A stretch of 64,000 nt of DNA from Candidatus Hadarchaeales archaeon (GCA_038736355.1 JAVYML010000003.1:62001-126000), one strand, 5' to 3'; counted from the first letter of the stretch, positions 26,101 through 34,754 are shown. The notes: generated from the sequence alone by a model not told the origin. A program made the numbers and translations.

Positions 26101-27924
26101 TTGGTGGTGGCCCTTCTCTCCGTGGCTTCCGTGTGGAGACCATGGGCGGAGGTGAACGAGAGGGCCAGGGAAACGCTCGGGTGGGTGAGCGAGTTTTCTA
26201 GGGGACTGAAGTTTGGTGTGGACATCGTGGGGGGCTCCAGGATCCTCCTCTCCCTACAGGGTTCCCAGCTGATGCTCCAGTTCGATCCCTCAGAGCTTCC
26301 GGGTGCCTACGAGGAGGTGGTGGGGAGGCTGGAGAACGGGCTCCAAACGAGGGTCCTTCCCTTGGATGAGAAATGGGAGGCCCTGAGAGAAGGTTTACCC
26401 TACGATTTACGTACGGGAATAGCTAGGATAGAGATAGGCCTGAGGGCCACGGAACCCCTCCTCAACCTGGTGGAGAACCTGATAGGGGGAAAGGCCGTCC
26501 TCCTCAGGGAAAACGTTAGGAATGAGGTATGCAGTCAAACGAGGAACGAGGTAATAGAAATTCTGAAGAACAGGGTGGATCCCCTCGGAACGAGGGGGGC
26601 GGTGCTGAAACCCCTGGGAGGGAACCTCCTCCTCTACGAGGTCCCAGGCCTCCAGCCCCAAGAAGCGGAGGTTTTGCTGGGGAAGCAGGGGAGGCTGGAA
26701 ATATGGTTGGAGAATGAGGTCCTCCTCTACGGGGAACACATCCTCAGGGTGGATCCGCCGAGGGCGAGTTTGGAAGAGAAAAATGCTGCCGAACTACCCT
26801 TCAGGCTCACGGATGAGGGGGCTAAGAGGTTCAGGGAAGGTGCAGCTGGAAAGGCCAACTATCCCACGGTGGTTTACATGGATCGTCCCGTGGACGCCGT
26901 GCTCTTGGTTCAGGAGGAGCTCCTGGCAGGTCTTCCCATGCTGGAGTACGATGGTTACTCCCACATGTTCAGGGCTAAGGGTTTTCCGGAGGAGGGAGGG
27001 GGCTACTACCTACAGGTACCGGCGGTCGTGACCCCTAAGGATACCCTTTCGTTGGAGGCCCTTTCCTTTCTCGAGGAAATGAGTTCCTTGAAGTTCAGGC
27101 TTTTGCTCGTGGGTGAGTTCTCAGAGGAGGTGCTGAGGGAACTTCCCCCCTCCTATTCCTTAGAGAATGTACCAAGGCCTGCAGAGGGGGGGGAGGCATG
27201 GATAAGGGAGGCCTGCGGATGCAAGAGCGTGATCACCATCAGCCCCACGCTGGCCCAAGAACTCCTGTTGGGGAGAACGGTGAAGGATCTGGTTATCACC
27301 GTGAGCAGGAGCACGGGGAAGGAGGCGATGAGGGAGGCGAGGACCCTCAGGACCATCCTCAGCCAGCGTCTTCCGGTGGGGGTTTCGGTTGAAGGTGAGA
27401 CAATAGTGGAGGCGAGGTTAGGTAGGACCTTCCTGAGGCAACTTCTCTGGGCCGGTCTCTTCTCTTTCCTTGGGGTGGGTGTTCTGATCTTCCTGAGGTA
27501 CCGGAGGTTAAAGCTTACCTTTACCGTGATGGGGACGATGGTCCTCGAGCTGGTGATCACGCTTGGAGTGGTTTCCCTCCTCCCCTACAGCTTGAACTTG
27601 GCAGAACTGGCCGGAATAGTGTTGGTGATAGGTACGGGAGTGGATGCTCAGATCATCATCACGGACGAAGTCCTGAGGGGGGAGGTAAAGGAGGTGAGGG
27701 CCCCAGGGGGGTTGAGGGATAGGATCAAGAGGGCTTTTAGGGTGATATGGGGGTCCTCCCTCACCACCCTCGTGGCCATGCTTTCCCTGGCTACCTTGGG
27801 CTTTGGGGAGATGAAGGGCTTTGCCCTTATCACCATTTTGGGTATTCTCCTCTCCGTACTCCTCACTCGACCCCTTTATGCTAGGATGGTGAATGCTATA
27901 CTGACAGGAGGAAAGGAAGGATGA
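26101..27924 (+). CDS. secD: Protein-export membrane protein SecD
   Basis: The 607-residue product has the SecD order: N-terminal membrane helix, long extracytoplasmic domain starting with FGVDIVGGSRI, then five membrane helices with the family motif GIVLVIGTGVDAQIIITDE near residue 505. It forms the SecDF accessory complex. The start is unclear: the first usable codon in frame is TTG 26101, but similarity to a helix (FRERYFLLV) continues upstream to about 26065 without ATG, GTG or TTG. A strong GGAGGTG lies at 26054-26063. A non-standard start or translational coupling to secF is possible. Confidence 0.9.
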   Translation: MVVALLSVASVWRPWAEVNERARETLGWVSEFSRGLKFGVDIVGGSRILLSLQGSQLMLQFDPSELPGAYEEVVGRLENGLQTRVLPLDEKWEALREGLPYDLRTGIARIEIGLRATEPLLNLVENLIGGKAVLLRENVRNEVCSQTRNEVIEILKNRVDPLGTRGAVLKPLGGNLLLYEVPGLQPQEAEVLLGKQGRLEIWLENEVLLYGEHILRVDPPRASLEEKNAAELPFRLTDEGAKRFREGAAGKANYPTVVYMDRPVDAVLLVQEELLAGLPMLEYDGYSHMFRAKGFPEEGGGYYLQVPAVVTPKDTLSLEALSFLEEMSSLKFRLLLVGEFSEEVLRELPPSYSLENVPRPAEGGEAWIREACGCKSVITISPTLAQELLLGRTVKDLVITVSRSTGKEAMREARTLRTILSQRLPVGVSVEGETIVEARLGRTFLRQLLWAGLFSFLGVGVLIFLRYRRLKLTFTVMGTMVLELVITLGVVSLLPYSLNLAELAGIVLVIGTGVDAQIIITDEVLRGEVKEVRAPGGLRDRIKRAFRVIWGSSLTTLVAMLSLATLGFGEMKGFALITILGILLSVLLTRPLYARMVNAILTGGKEG

Positions 27925-28733
27925 TCGGGGTCTGCCTCTGTGGAGCATGTGGAAGGATGGGAAAGGTGCTGGTGAGGAAAATCGCGGAGCAGGAGGACCT
28001 GAAGCTCGTAGCGGCGGTGGAGGCCCCGAACACCCCCTTGGCCGGAAAGGATGTGGGGGAGATCGCGGGAGTAGGTAGGCTGGGAGTGGAGGTGGTTGGG
28101 GCGGAAAGGCTGGAGGAGGTACTGAAGAGGAGCGGGGCGAAAGTGATGGTGGATTTTACGGTGGCGGAGGCCGCAGTAGCGAACGTGGAAGTGGCGGCCA
28201 AGCTGGGGGTGCCGGTGGTGGTTGGGACTACGGGCTTTTCACCAGAACAAATGGAACGTCTGAGCTCGGCGGTGAGGAGGGGAAACATACCCGCCGTGGT
28301 CTCCCCGAACATGGCGGTGGGAGTGAACATCTTCTTCAGGATCGTTTCAGAACTGGCGAAGAGGTTGGGGAGGGAATACGATGTGGAAGTGGTGGAGGTC
28401 CACCACAGGGGAAAGCTCGATGCCCCCAGTGGAACTGCCCTCAAGGCAGCAAGGATAGTGGCGGAGAGTAGGGGAGTGGAGACGAAGGTTGGGAGGGAGG
28501 AGGGGAAAGGGAAGAGGGGAGGGGAAGTGGTGATCCATTCCCTCCGAATGGGTGATGTGGTGGGGGAACACACGGTGATCTTCGCAGGTCCCGGGGAGAG
28601 GATTGAGCTCACCCACAGGGCCCATGGCAGGGAAGCTTTCGCGGAGGGAGTATTGAAGGCCGTGAGGTTCGTGGTGGAGAAGGGCAGGCCTGGAGAAATA
28701 GTGGGGATGGAGGAAGTCCTTGGCCTCAGGTAA
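27921..28733 (+). CDS. dapB: 4-hydroxy-tetrahydrodipicolinate reductase
   Basis: The 270-residue enzyme reduces hydroxy-tetrahydrodipicolinate in lysine biosynthesis. The dinucleotide loop is CGACGRMG near residue 8, the substrate-binding site is VVEVHHRGKLDAPSGTA near 155, and VVGTTGF lies near 97. It overlaps the secD stop by four bases (ATGA), so it is translated from the same transcript although functionally unrelated. The lysine precursor enzyme Asd is encoded 1.3 kb downstream. Confidence 0.94.
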   Translation: MIGVCLCGACGRMGKVLVRKIAEQEDLKLVAAVEAPNTPLAGKDVGEIAGVGRLGVEVVGAERLEEVLKRSGAKVMVDFTVAEAAVANVEVAAKLGVPVVVGTTGFSPEQMERLSSAVRRGNIPAVVSPNMAVGVNIFFRIVSELAKRLGREYDVEVVEVHHRGKLDAPSGTALKAARIVAESRGVETKVGREEGKGKRGGEVVIHSLRMGDVVGEHTVIFAGPGERIELTHRAHGREAFAEGVLKAVRFVVEKGRPGEIVGMEEVLGLR

Positions 28734-29007
28734 ACGTAGTTGCTGGCTGTGTAGATGGTTGGTGAGGGGGAAGTATGAGTGCCAGCTGAAGGGGAGGTTT
28801 TCCGAACCCCTCCTGGAGAGACTTTCCCCTTGTTGTGGCTGGGGGAGGGTTTCTTCCCTAGACTATCTCCCCTTCTTGAAAATGGAAGAAAGGGCTAAGG
28901 AGTGCGAAAGTTTTGAGCCCTTCATGTTTGTCCATGGTAGGGACACTTCACCCCCATCCTGCAAAACCTGCACTTCTCAGGAGGAGGGGGAGAAGGAAGG
29001 GGTTTGA
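28720..29007 (+). CDS. Small cysteine-rich protein, unknown function
   Basis: A TTG at 28720 opens a 95-residue protein overlapping dapB by 14 bases. Eight cysteines (8, 11, 21, 38, 39, 62, 81, 84) suggest a zinc or iron-sulphur binding protein; CWLC and CKTC pairs bracket the chain. No family is recognised. The frame, Cys spacing and coupling to dapB argue for a real gene, but an unusual start codon and lack of homologs that I can name keep confidence moderate. Confidence 0.5.
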   Translation: MASGKRSCWLCRWLVRGKYECQLKGRFSEPLLERLSPCCGWGRVSSLDYLPFLKMEERAKECESFEPFMFVHGRDTSPPSCKTCTSQEEGEKEGV

Positions 29008-29078
29008 TCATCCTCCCGTATTTCCTGCGGGGCATCTTGAGAATGGGAAGAGGGGGAATAAAAGTTCACAAACAAGGC

Positions 29079-29087
29079 TATAAAAGG
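29079..29087 (+). promoter_or_regulatory. TATA-like box for GMP synthase B
   Basis: The run ctataaaag is centred about 23 bases before ATG 29105 (17 before ATG 29099). The second ATG would fit leaderless translation better. Confidence 0.45.
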
Positions 29088-29098
29088 AGTGATAAAGG

Positions 29099-30043
29099 AT
29101 GGTGATGTTCGATCCAGCCGCCTTCGTGAACCGGACGCTCCCATGGCTCAGACGGGAAATAGGAGAAGAGAAGGTTTTGGCGGCAGTTTCTGGGGGTGTC
29201 GATAGCATGGTCACGGCCGTTTTGGGCCATAGGGCGGTGGGGGAGAGGCTGAAGGTGGTCTTCCTCAACACGGGCTTCATGAGGGAAGGGGAGGGGGAGA
29301 GAGTGGAGAGGGTCCTCGCCGGAATGGGCATAAGGATGGAGAGGAGGGAAGTGGAGGAGGAATTCTTTCTGGCCCTCAAGGGTAAGACGGATCCCGAGGA
29401 AAAGAGGAAAGCCTTTAGAGAAGCCTTCTATTCCTGCTTTTCCAAAATCGCTAAGGAGCTGGGGATAAGGGTGATCCTTCAGGGAACCATTGCCGCGGAT
29501 GTGGTGGAGACCAAAGGAGGAGTGAAGACCCAACACAACGTTTTGGAACAAATTGGGATCAACCCCCTCGAGAGGTACGGATATCGGGTGCTTGAACCCC
29601 TCAAGGATCTCTACAAACCCCAGGTCAGGGAAGTAGCCCGCTTTTTGGGTCTCCCCCCCGAGGTGAGCGAGCGTCGTCCCTTCCCCGGTCCAGGTCTTTC
29701 CGTGAGGGTTCTGGGGGAGGTCACCCGTGAAAGAATAGAGCTCGTCAGGAAAGCCACGAGGATCGTGGAGGAAGAAACGGAAGGTTATCCCTGCTTCCAA
29801 GCCTTCGCCGTCCTTCTCTCGGATAGGGCTACGGGAGTTTCCGAAAGCGGAGAGAGGAAGTATGGAAACATCGTAGTGGTGAGGGTGGTGATCTCGGAAG
29901 ATGCCATGAGGGCCGAACCCCTCGAGCTTCCTTGGGGAGTCCTGCACAGGCTCTCCAGCAGGATCACGAGGGAAGTTCCTGGAGTTTGTAGGGTCCTTTA
30001 CGATTTAACCCCCAAACCTCCGGCTACCATCGAGTTCGAGTAA
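29099..30043 (+). CDS. guaAB: GMP synthase, ATP-pyrophosphatase subunit B
   Basis: This 314-residue protein is the separate synthetase subunit of archaeal GMP synthase, which aminates XMP using ammonia from a glutaminase subunit encoded elsewhere. The PP-loop SGGVDS is near residue 31, and the C-terminal dimerisation domain contains RPFPGPGLSVRV and ends with the family TPKPPATIEFE. No glutaminase domain is attached, as expected for archaea. Starts at 29099 and 29105 are both ATG. Confidence 0.94.
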   Translation: MVMFDPAAFVNRTLPWLRREIGEEKVLAAVSGGVDSMVTAVLGHRAVGERLKVVFLNTGFMREGEGERVERVLAGMGIRMERREVEEEFFLALKGKTDPEEKRKAFREAFYSCFSKIAKELGIRVILQGTIAADVVETKGGVKTQHNVLEQIGINPLERYGYRVLEPLKDLYKPQVREVARFLGLPPEVSERRPFPGPGLSVRVLGEVTRERIELVRKATRIVEEETEGYPCFQAFAVLLSDRATGVSESGERKYGNIVVVRVVISEDAMRAEPLELPWGVLHRLSSRITREVPGVCRVLYDLTPKPPATIEFE

Positions 30044-30081
30044 TCGGAACGGTTTAATCTTTTCTCAAAGAAAGGAGAGGG

Positions 30082-31209
30082 ATGAGGTCCGTAGCCATTC
30101 TGGGTGCGACAGGTGAGGTGGGACAGAAGTTCATCTTAAGCCTGAAGGACCATCCCTGGTTCAGGATAGAGGAGCTCTACGCTTCAGCAAGATCTGCGGG
30201 CAAGAGCTACGCCGAGGCCCTGAACTACGGAAAGGAGACCTCAAGATGGTTCTACAAGGAGCAGCCTGGGAGGGAGATTTTGGAAATGGAGGTAAGGAGT
30301 CTGGAGGAGATAGGAAATAGGGTCTCCTTTTTCTTTTCCGCCCTTCCCTCAGAAGTCGCGCTTGAGGTGGAGGGAAGGGTGGCAAGGGAAAAGCCCGTGA
30401 TCAGCACGGCTTCGGCCTATCGTTATTTCGAGGACAGCTTCACCTACCTCCCCTCCGTGAACGAGTCCCATGCCCCCATGATAGAGGAACAAAGGCGCAG
30501 GAGGGGATGGAAGGGTTTTGTGGTGCCGCAGCCCAACTGCACCACCATAGGGCTGGCCCTCTCCCTCAAGCCCCTATACGATGCCTTTGGGCTGGAAGGT
30601 GTGATCATGGCTTCCATGCAGGCGGTTTCCGGTGCAGGTTATGAGGCAGTTTCCCGCTGGGCGGAACAGAGAAAGAAACAGGGGGGAAGTCTACCGGAGC
30701 CCCTGGATGAATATTCCCCCCTCACCTTTGAGGGAAACGTGATTCCGTACATCAAGGGGGAAGAGGAAAAGGTCAGGAAAGAAACGGTTAGACTTTTGGG
30801 AAGACTGGAAGGGGGAAGGATTCAGCCCGCCAGCTTCAAGATAGCCTGTAAGTGCAACAGGGTGCCCGTGCTGGAGGGACACACGGAATCGGTTTTCGTT
30901 ACCCTTTCCAAGGAGGCCAAGGTAGAAGAGCTGAAGGAGTGCTGGAGGAACTTCGAAGGGGAACCGCAGAGGTTGAGGCTTCCCAGTGCCCCTCCCCGCC
31001 CTATCGTGGTAGTGGAGGAAGTGGATCGTCCCCAGCCAAGGTTCGATTGTCTGAGGGAAAGGGGAATGGTGGCCGTGGTGGGAGGGGTGGAGGCCACCGC
31101 CTTCGAGAGGTGCTTCCAGTATACCGTTCTTTCCCACAATACGGAGCTGGGTGCGGCCAGGGGGGCGGTGTTGGCAGCGGAGTACCTCTACAAAGTAGGG
31201 TACCTGTGA
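30082..31209 (+). CDS. asd: Aspartate-semialdehyde dehydrogenase
   Basis: The 375-residue enzyme makes aspartate semialdehyde, the branch point to lysine, threonine and methionine. The nucleotide-binding loop GATGEVGQ is at residues 9-16, the catalytic Cys is in PQPNCTTIG near 153, and ACKCNRVPVLEGHTE near 265 includes the substrate-binding Arg and active-site His. It belongs to the archaeal/fungal-type branch. AAAGGAGAGGG precedes the ATG. It is followed by the initiator tRNA on the other strand. Confidence 0.94.
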   Translation: MRSVAILGATGEVGQKFILSLKDHPWFRIEELYASARSAGKSYAEALNYGKETSRWFYKEQPGREILEMEVRSLEEIGNRVSFFFSALPSEVALEVEGRVAREKPVISTASAYRYFEDSFTYLPSVNESHAPMIEEQRRRRGWKGFVVPQPNCTTIGLALSLKPLYDAFGLEGVIMASMQAVSGAGYEAVSRWAEQRKKQGGSLPEPLDEYSPLTFEGNVIPYIKGEEEKVRKETVRLLGRLEGGRIQPASFKIACKCNRVPVLEGHTESVFVTLSKEAKVEELKECWRNFEGEPQRLRLPSAPPRPIVVVEEVDRPQPRFDCLRERGMVAVVGGVEATAFERCFQYTVLSHNTELGAARGAVLAAEYLYKVGYL

Positions 31210-31213
31210 GCAG

Positions 31214-31304
31214 TAGCGGGGGGAGGACTTGAACCTCCGACCTCCGGGTTTCCCCGCAGAAAACTTATGAGCCCGGCGGGCACTCCACGCTGCCCTACCC
31301 CGCT
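31214..31304 (-). tRNA. Initiator tRNA-Met (CAT) with 16-base intron
   Basis: The minus strand folds as a cloverleaf: acceptor AGCGGGG/CCCCGCT, D arm GGGC...GCCC, anticodon stem CCGGG/CCCGG, T arm GGAGG/CCTCC with TTCAAGT. The loop reads CTCATA-A with anticodon CAT at 31267-31269. Acceptor start AG and the three G:C pairs of the anticodon stem identify the archaeal initiator. Sixteen bases (31250-31265) interrupt positions 37/38, the canonical archaeal intron site. CCA is not encoded. A TATA-like ctttatcc lies about 27 bases upstream on the minus strand. Confidence 0.9.
31250..31265 (-). other. Intron in initiator tRNA-Met
   Basis: Removing these 16 bases (minus strand agttttctgcggggaa) restores the seven-base anticodon loop CTCATAA next to the CCCGG stem. 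A GTTTTC/GGAAAC pairing around the loop TGCGG is compatible with a splice-endonuclease substrate. The exact cut could be shifted by one base because of repeated A residues. Confidence 0.75.
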
Positions 31305-31377
31305 ACCTTTCTTTTTTGGTCGTTGAGGGATAAAGGTTTTTGCTCCTTTTTGTTTCCTCCCCCCTTCATTCCTTCCG

Positions 31378-31680
31378 ATGGGAGGAGTGGCAGTATCCGA
31401 CCTCATAAGATCGATGATGAGGATGGGGTTTTCGAGGGAGGAAATTTATGAAGTACTGGCTGGTGCGGGTGTCTTTGGGGAGGAGATCCACCTCCTCATA
31501 GAGCACGTGGGTGCAGAATTCGGAGAGGCTGGATTGGAGACCCGTCCATCCCATTTGGCCCTTGAGCTCATCCGCTGGCTGAAACCTGAGCTCGAAGCTT
31601 TAAGCAGGGAGATGAATTTTCGTTTCGATCTTCTCCTTCGCGAACTGAGAAAAGGTTCAAGAAAAAACAGAAAAGGGTAG
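31378..31680 (+). CDS. Small helical protein, unknown function
   Basis: This 100-residue protein is predicted helical, with no membrane segment; the middle (GFSREEIYEVLAGAGVFGEEIHLL) looks like a small helical or UBA-like bundle and the end is strongly basic. Start could be ATG 31378 or the GTG at 31390 after GGGAGGAG. It converges with the pilin-like operon and overlaps its last gene by 24 bases. I do not recognise a family. Confidence 0.5.
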   Translation: MGGVAVSDLIRSMMRMGFSREEIYEVLAGAGVFGEEIHLLIEHVGAEFGEAGLETRPSHLALELIRWLKPELEALSREMNFRFDLLLRELRKGSRKNRKG

Positions 31681-33183
31681 GGGACTGAAGACGATTACTC
31701 TTGCTTCGAACTTCCGCTTGGGTATCTCGAAGCGATAGGAAAGGGGTACCCTGGCATGGACTCCCGGAAGGAGGAGAGTGGGATAGGGATGATCCACGAT
31801 TTCCTCCACGGGTTCCCTTTCCAGGATTACCTCCGTTCTCCACTGGGCCCACCATATCCTCACTCCCAAGAAGGGTAAGGGGATGGGGGTAGCAGAGGAA
31901 AGTCCACAAAGACCCAGAGGATCCTCACGCTGGAATCTCACCCCTTTTATTTCCAACTCTCTGAAGACGGAGAGCTTTGGATCTTCCTTCGAAGGGAAGT
32001 TCAGGAGATCGCCCACAGGGAGGGGAGCGGCTATCCTTTCGAACTCCTCCACGGCCCCTCTTAGCAGCAAGAGAAGCGACCGATCTTCTCGGTTTTCTTC
32101 AAAACTTTCCCCAGCGAGGAGGGAAAGACATTCTTCGAGGGAAAGCGTGGAACAGTTCTCCCCCTCCTTTTCTTCCAGACGGAGGAGGGATTTCAATTCC
32201 GTGAGTTTCCAGTGAAGTTCCGGCAAGAAGGAATCTGAAAGCATCCTCACGAGGGGATCCTCCGATCCTTCTACCATTGATTGGAGTTCTTTCCACTTCC
32301 CTTCCAAATCCTCCAGTTTTTCCATCACTTTTTTCCCTTCCACAGGTATCGAATTCCCAAGATTTTTCTTCAGTTCTAGGTAGAGGTGTTCCACACCGTC
32401 CCTCATCGTACGGAGGTGGAGTAGAACTTCCCTCCTCGAGGCCAGAGAGGGAAAAGAATGAAGGGGGAAATAACAAGAGCCAAAGGACTTCAGCTCATGG
32501 GCGGACCAGGCAGCCAAGAAGCTTTTTTCGACGAAGGAGGGGGAAAGCTCTATCCTTCCCGAAAGGACCTGCGGCCAGGCATACAGATATTGAGTAACCC
32601 CCCACAGCCCTTCCATTTCTCCCAGATGCTCCAAGAAAAAACAGGCCCTTTCCTGCAAGAGGAAGAACCTTGAGTCCACGAAAACTTCCAATTCCTCGAG
32701 GGGGAGGAGGAGGGAGGAAGAACGGTCGGGGGAAGTGACGGAAAGGATGCTCGCTGGCATCCTCACCTTCAGAAGACAGAATCCGTTTTCTAGGGGTGAG
32801 AGGGTAAAGTCAACCTCCTTTCCTCCCAAAAAGAGAAGGCGTTCGTCGGTATGCGAGTAAAGGGGAGGAAGGGAGGGAAGGAAGGAAAGGAAGAGGGTTT
32901 CGGCGAGATTTTCCACGGCTTCCTTTCTCCTCTCTCCCGTCCCATAGGAAGTTTCCCTTCCCACCTCCCACAGGGCCTGATAGGTGGCATACCTGCACAG
33001 GTCCTCTAGGTCCTTTCTCACATTGGTACCCGCCACCAAGAGTTCGAGGAGGGAAACCTCCTGTAGGGAGAAGGAGGACCTGAGGTGTTCCAGTCTCAAA
33101 ACTTGGAGGGAAAGGGTGAGGGAGAGAAAGAGGAGCAGGAGGGCGGAAGCGGTGAGGGGAAAGAAGCCCTTCAGGGGGACCAC
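31657..33183 (-). CDS. Large pilin-like/membrane-anchored surface protein
   Basis: The 508-residue protein has one hydrophobic helix (about residues 9-30) following a short positive N-terminus, then a long extracytoplasmic body. The body contains a helical, charged central part (about 270-330, MRDGVEHLYLELKKNL) and a beta-rich C-terminus. Cysteines at 63, 150, 194, 252 and others could form disulfides. It is the last gene of a six-gene operon whose members all begin with a similar hydrophobic helix. The arrangement resembles archaeal minor-pilin clusters (for example the haloarchaeal DUF7286-type large pilin), but I cannot assign a family by eye. Confidence 0.65.
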   Translation of the reverse strand: MVPLKGFFPLTASALLLLFLSLTLSLQVLRLEHLRSSFSLQEVSLLELLVAGTNVRKDLEDLCRYATYQALWEVGRETSYGTGERRKEAVENLAETLFLSFLPSLPPLYSHTDERLLFLGGKEVDFTLSPLENGFCLLKVRMPASILSVTSPDRSSSLLLPLEELEVFVDSRFFLLQERACFFLEHLGEMEGLWGVTQYLYAWPQVLSGRIELSPSFVEKSFLAAWSAHELKSFGSCYFPLHSFPSLASRREVLLHLRTMRDGVEHLYLELKKNLGNSIPVEGKKVMEKLEDLEGKWKELQSMVEGSEDPLVRMLSDSFLPELHWKLTELKSLLRLEEKEGENCSTLSLEECLSLLAGESFEENREDRSLLLLLRGAVEEFERIAAPLPVGDLLNFPSKEDPKLSVFRELEIKGVRFQREDPLGLCGLSSATPIPLPFLGVRIWWAQWRTEVILEREPVEEIVDHPYPTLLLPGVHARVPLSYRFEIPKRKFEARVIVFSPLPFSVFS

Positions 33184-33632
33184 AGCTCCAGTCTCATTTC
33201 CACCCTACCCACTTCTGGAGGGGGAAGGGTGCGGTGGAGGAGGGTTGAATAGACCCTTTTTCCCCTTCTCTTCGAGGTGGAAAGTTCCAACAAAACAGTC
33301 CGTTGGTGGGGTCTCAGGACTTCTACCCTCAAAACACAGGCCCATTTCCCTTCACACAGTTTCCTCAGGGAATTCTCGAGTCTTTTCCCCACTTCTTCCT
33401 CTCCCACCACGGCTTCTTCCGTCAACATCCCCAACAGGGGTTTGTATCTCCATCCTCCCTTCACTTCCAGTGAGTCGAGGGTGATGGACTGAAGGGCGAG
33501 TGCTAGGTGGGAGCCAAAGGAGGAAGCCACCCTCTCCTCCCGGATGGGTGGAGAGGAGTGGAGGTAAAGACAGGCAGCGGAGACGAGGAGGGAGAAGAGC
33601 ATAAGGTCCAAGATGGAGGTCATTCCCTTCAT
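33171..33632 (-). CDS. Pilin-like protein (153 residues)
   Basis: ATG 33632 overlaps the stop of the preceding gene (TGATG). The frame is open far upstream to 34511, but that part is antisense-like and rich in Pro/Arg, so I start here. The protein begins MKGMTSILDLMLF with a hydrophobic helix at about residues 7-24, then a globular domain of mixed strands and helices with two cysteines (93, 99). It overlaps the 508-residue gene by 13 bases. Minor pilin-like by shape and context only. Confidence 0.6.
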   Translation of the reverse strand: MKGMTSILDLMLFSLLVSAACLYLHSSPPIREERVASSFGSHLALALQSITLDSLEVKGGWRYKPLLGMLTEEAVVGEEEVGKRLENSLRKLCEGKWACVLRVEVLRPHQRTVLLELSTSKRRGKRVYSTLLHRTLPPPEVGRVEMRLELWSP

Positions 33633-33943
33633 CACCAAGCCCCCACTTCCACCAGGAAGGAAGAGAAACCCCTTTTCAGGGCCGTAGGGAGCATCACGGT
33701 TTTGAACCTTGGCGGTTTTTCTTTCCCTCCTACTCTCCCTTCGTTCCCCCAGATTTCTATTCCTTCCAAGTTTTCTGGTAGTTCCAAGAGACCGGGTTCT
33801 TTCCAGAGGAGGTGGAGGACCCTCTCGGTTTTCCTCACCTCTTCCTCCAAATCGTCCCCCTTGTTTTGCAGGAAGGAAAAAAGGGAATGGAGAAAGGAGG
33901 AGAGCAAAAGGAGCACCACCAACCAAGCACAGAGCTCTTCCAT
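33632..33943 (-). CDS. Pilin-like protein (103 residues)
   Basis: The short protein has an acidic residue pair right before its hydrophobic helix (MEELCAWLVVLLLLSSFLH), as in type IV pilins where Glu5 follows the processing site, and then a small charged domain. It sits 3 bases after the upstream gene and overlaps the next one. No clear prepilin peptidase cleavage motif is visible. Function inferred from operon position. Confidence 0.55.
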   Translation of the reverse strand: MEELCAWLVVLLLLSSFLHSLFSFLQNKGDDLEEEVRKTERVLHLLWKEPGLLELPENLEGIEIWGNEGRVGGKEKPPRFKTVMLPTALKRGFSSFLVEVGAW

Positions 33944-33946
33944 TTC

Positions 33947-34348
33947 CTACCTCCTTTCGAGGATGAGGGAGTTCTCCCGTTTGATCACCGCGAAGAGACA
34001 GGGATTCGAGAAGGCTTCTTCGAAGGATCCGTTCTCTATCGGTAGGGGGAGGAGGGAAGAAAGGAGAAGCTTTCCTCCAGACCAAATTTCCAACAACTGT
34101 TTTCCATTGCTCATCCTGCCCTTGAGCTTCAGCTCCTCTTTTATGGGAAGGAGTATTTCCACCCTTCCCTCTCCCGGTAGAAGGGATACCATCTCCAGGA
34201 CCCCCATCATACCCTGGGCTATCCCAACCGCTTCCTCGGTTTTTTCCCTCTCTAGGACGGAGGAGAGGTTTAAGCAGAAGGTGAAGAGGAGCATGGAAGC
34301 CAGAGCGGCTGCAGTTCTGGAGGAGAGGAAGAGGAATAATCCTCCCAT
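33947..34348 (-). CDS. Pilin-like protein (133 residues)
   Basis: An ATG at 34348 starts a protein with a hydrophobic helix at about residues 10-30 (TAAALASMLLFTFCLNLSSV) and a following charged helix and beta-rich tail. AGGAGAAAGG lies about 15 bases upstream. It belongs to the minus-strand six-gene pilin-like operon. No known family recognised. Confidence 0.55.
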   Translation of the reverse strand: MGGLFLFLSSRTAAALASMLLFTFCLNLSSVLEREKTEEAVGIAQGMMGVLEMVSLLPGEGRVEILLPIKEELKLKGRMSNGKQLLEIWSGGKLLLSSLLPLPIENGSFEEAFSNPCLFAVIKRENSLILERR

Positions 34349-34372
34349 CCCTTTGCTTGGTTCCTTTCTCCT

Positions 34373-34750
34373 TTAAGAGCGGGAAAGGGGGAACACGAAG
34401 ATCTTGGGCCCTTCCCGCAATTTCAGCAAGTATCTTCCTTCCCTCAAAGAGCAGTGGGGGAAAAGGGGAAGGGCGGGTATTCCTTCCCCGATCTTCTCTC
34501 CCCTCAGCCACAGCTCTATCTTTTCTCCCAAGAGGAGCTCACCCCTTCCAAGCTCGAGCTCTACTTCCCTCTCGCTACCGATGGAAGAGAGGGCTAGAGC
34601 CTTCACCTCTTGGAGAAAAAGTTCTAGGGCTAACCTTGCCCTTTCCCTTTCTTCCCTTTCTCCCATCCTTTCCATCCAGGCCAGTCCCAGGGAGAGGGTG
34701 GAGAGGGCGAGAAAGAGACTGAGGAGGATTACGACGGGAAAGGATTCCAT
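34373..34750 (-). CDS. Pilin-like protein (125 residues)
   Basis: ATG 34750 gives a protein starting MESFPVVILLSLFLAL, a short acidic N-terminus with a hydrophobic helix (about residues 5-24), an Arg/Glu-rich helix (about 28-55) and a beta-rich C-terminus. The frame extends to 34795, but this adds only a basic stretch inside the previous gene. The stop of the previous gene at 34755 lies four bases before this start, fitting co-translation. Confidence 0.55.
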   Translation of the reverse strand: MESFPVVILLSLFLALSTLSLGLAWMERMGEREERERARLALELFLQEVKALALSSIGSEREVELELGRGELLLGEKIELWLRGEKIGEGIPALPLFPHCSLREGRYLLKLREGPKIFVFPLSRS

Positions 34751-34754
34751 TTTC

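Noticed and set aside
29078-29947. Long minus-strand frame of 289 codons over GMP synthase
   Set aside because: Antisense shadow of a well-identified gene with no recognisable motif.
33633-34511. Upstream extension of the 153-residue pilin-like gene
   Set aside because: The extension overlaps three other pilin-like genes in another frame and has Pro/Arg-rich random composition.
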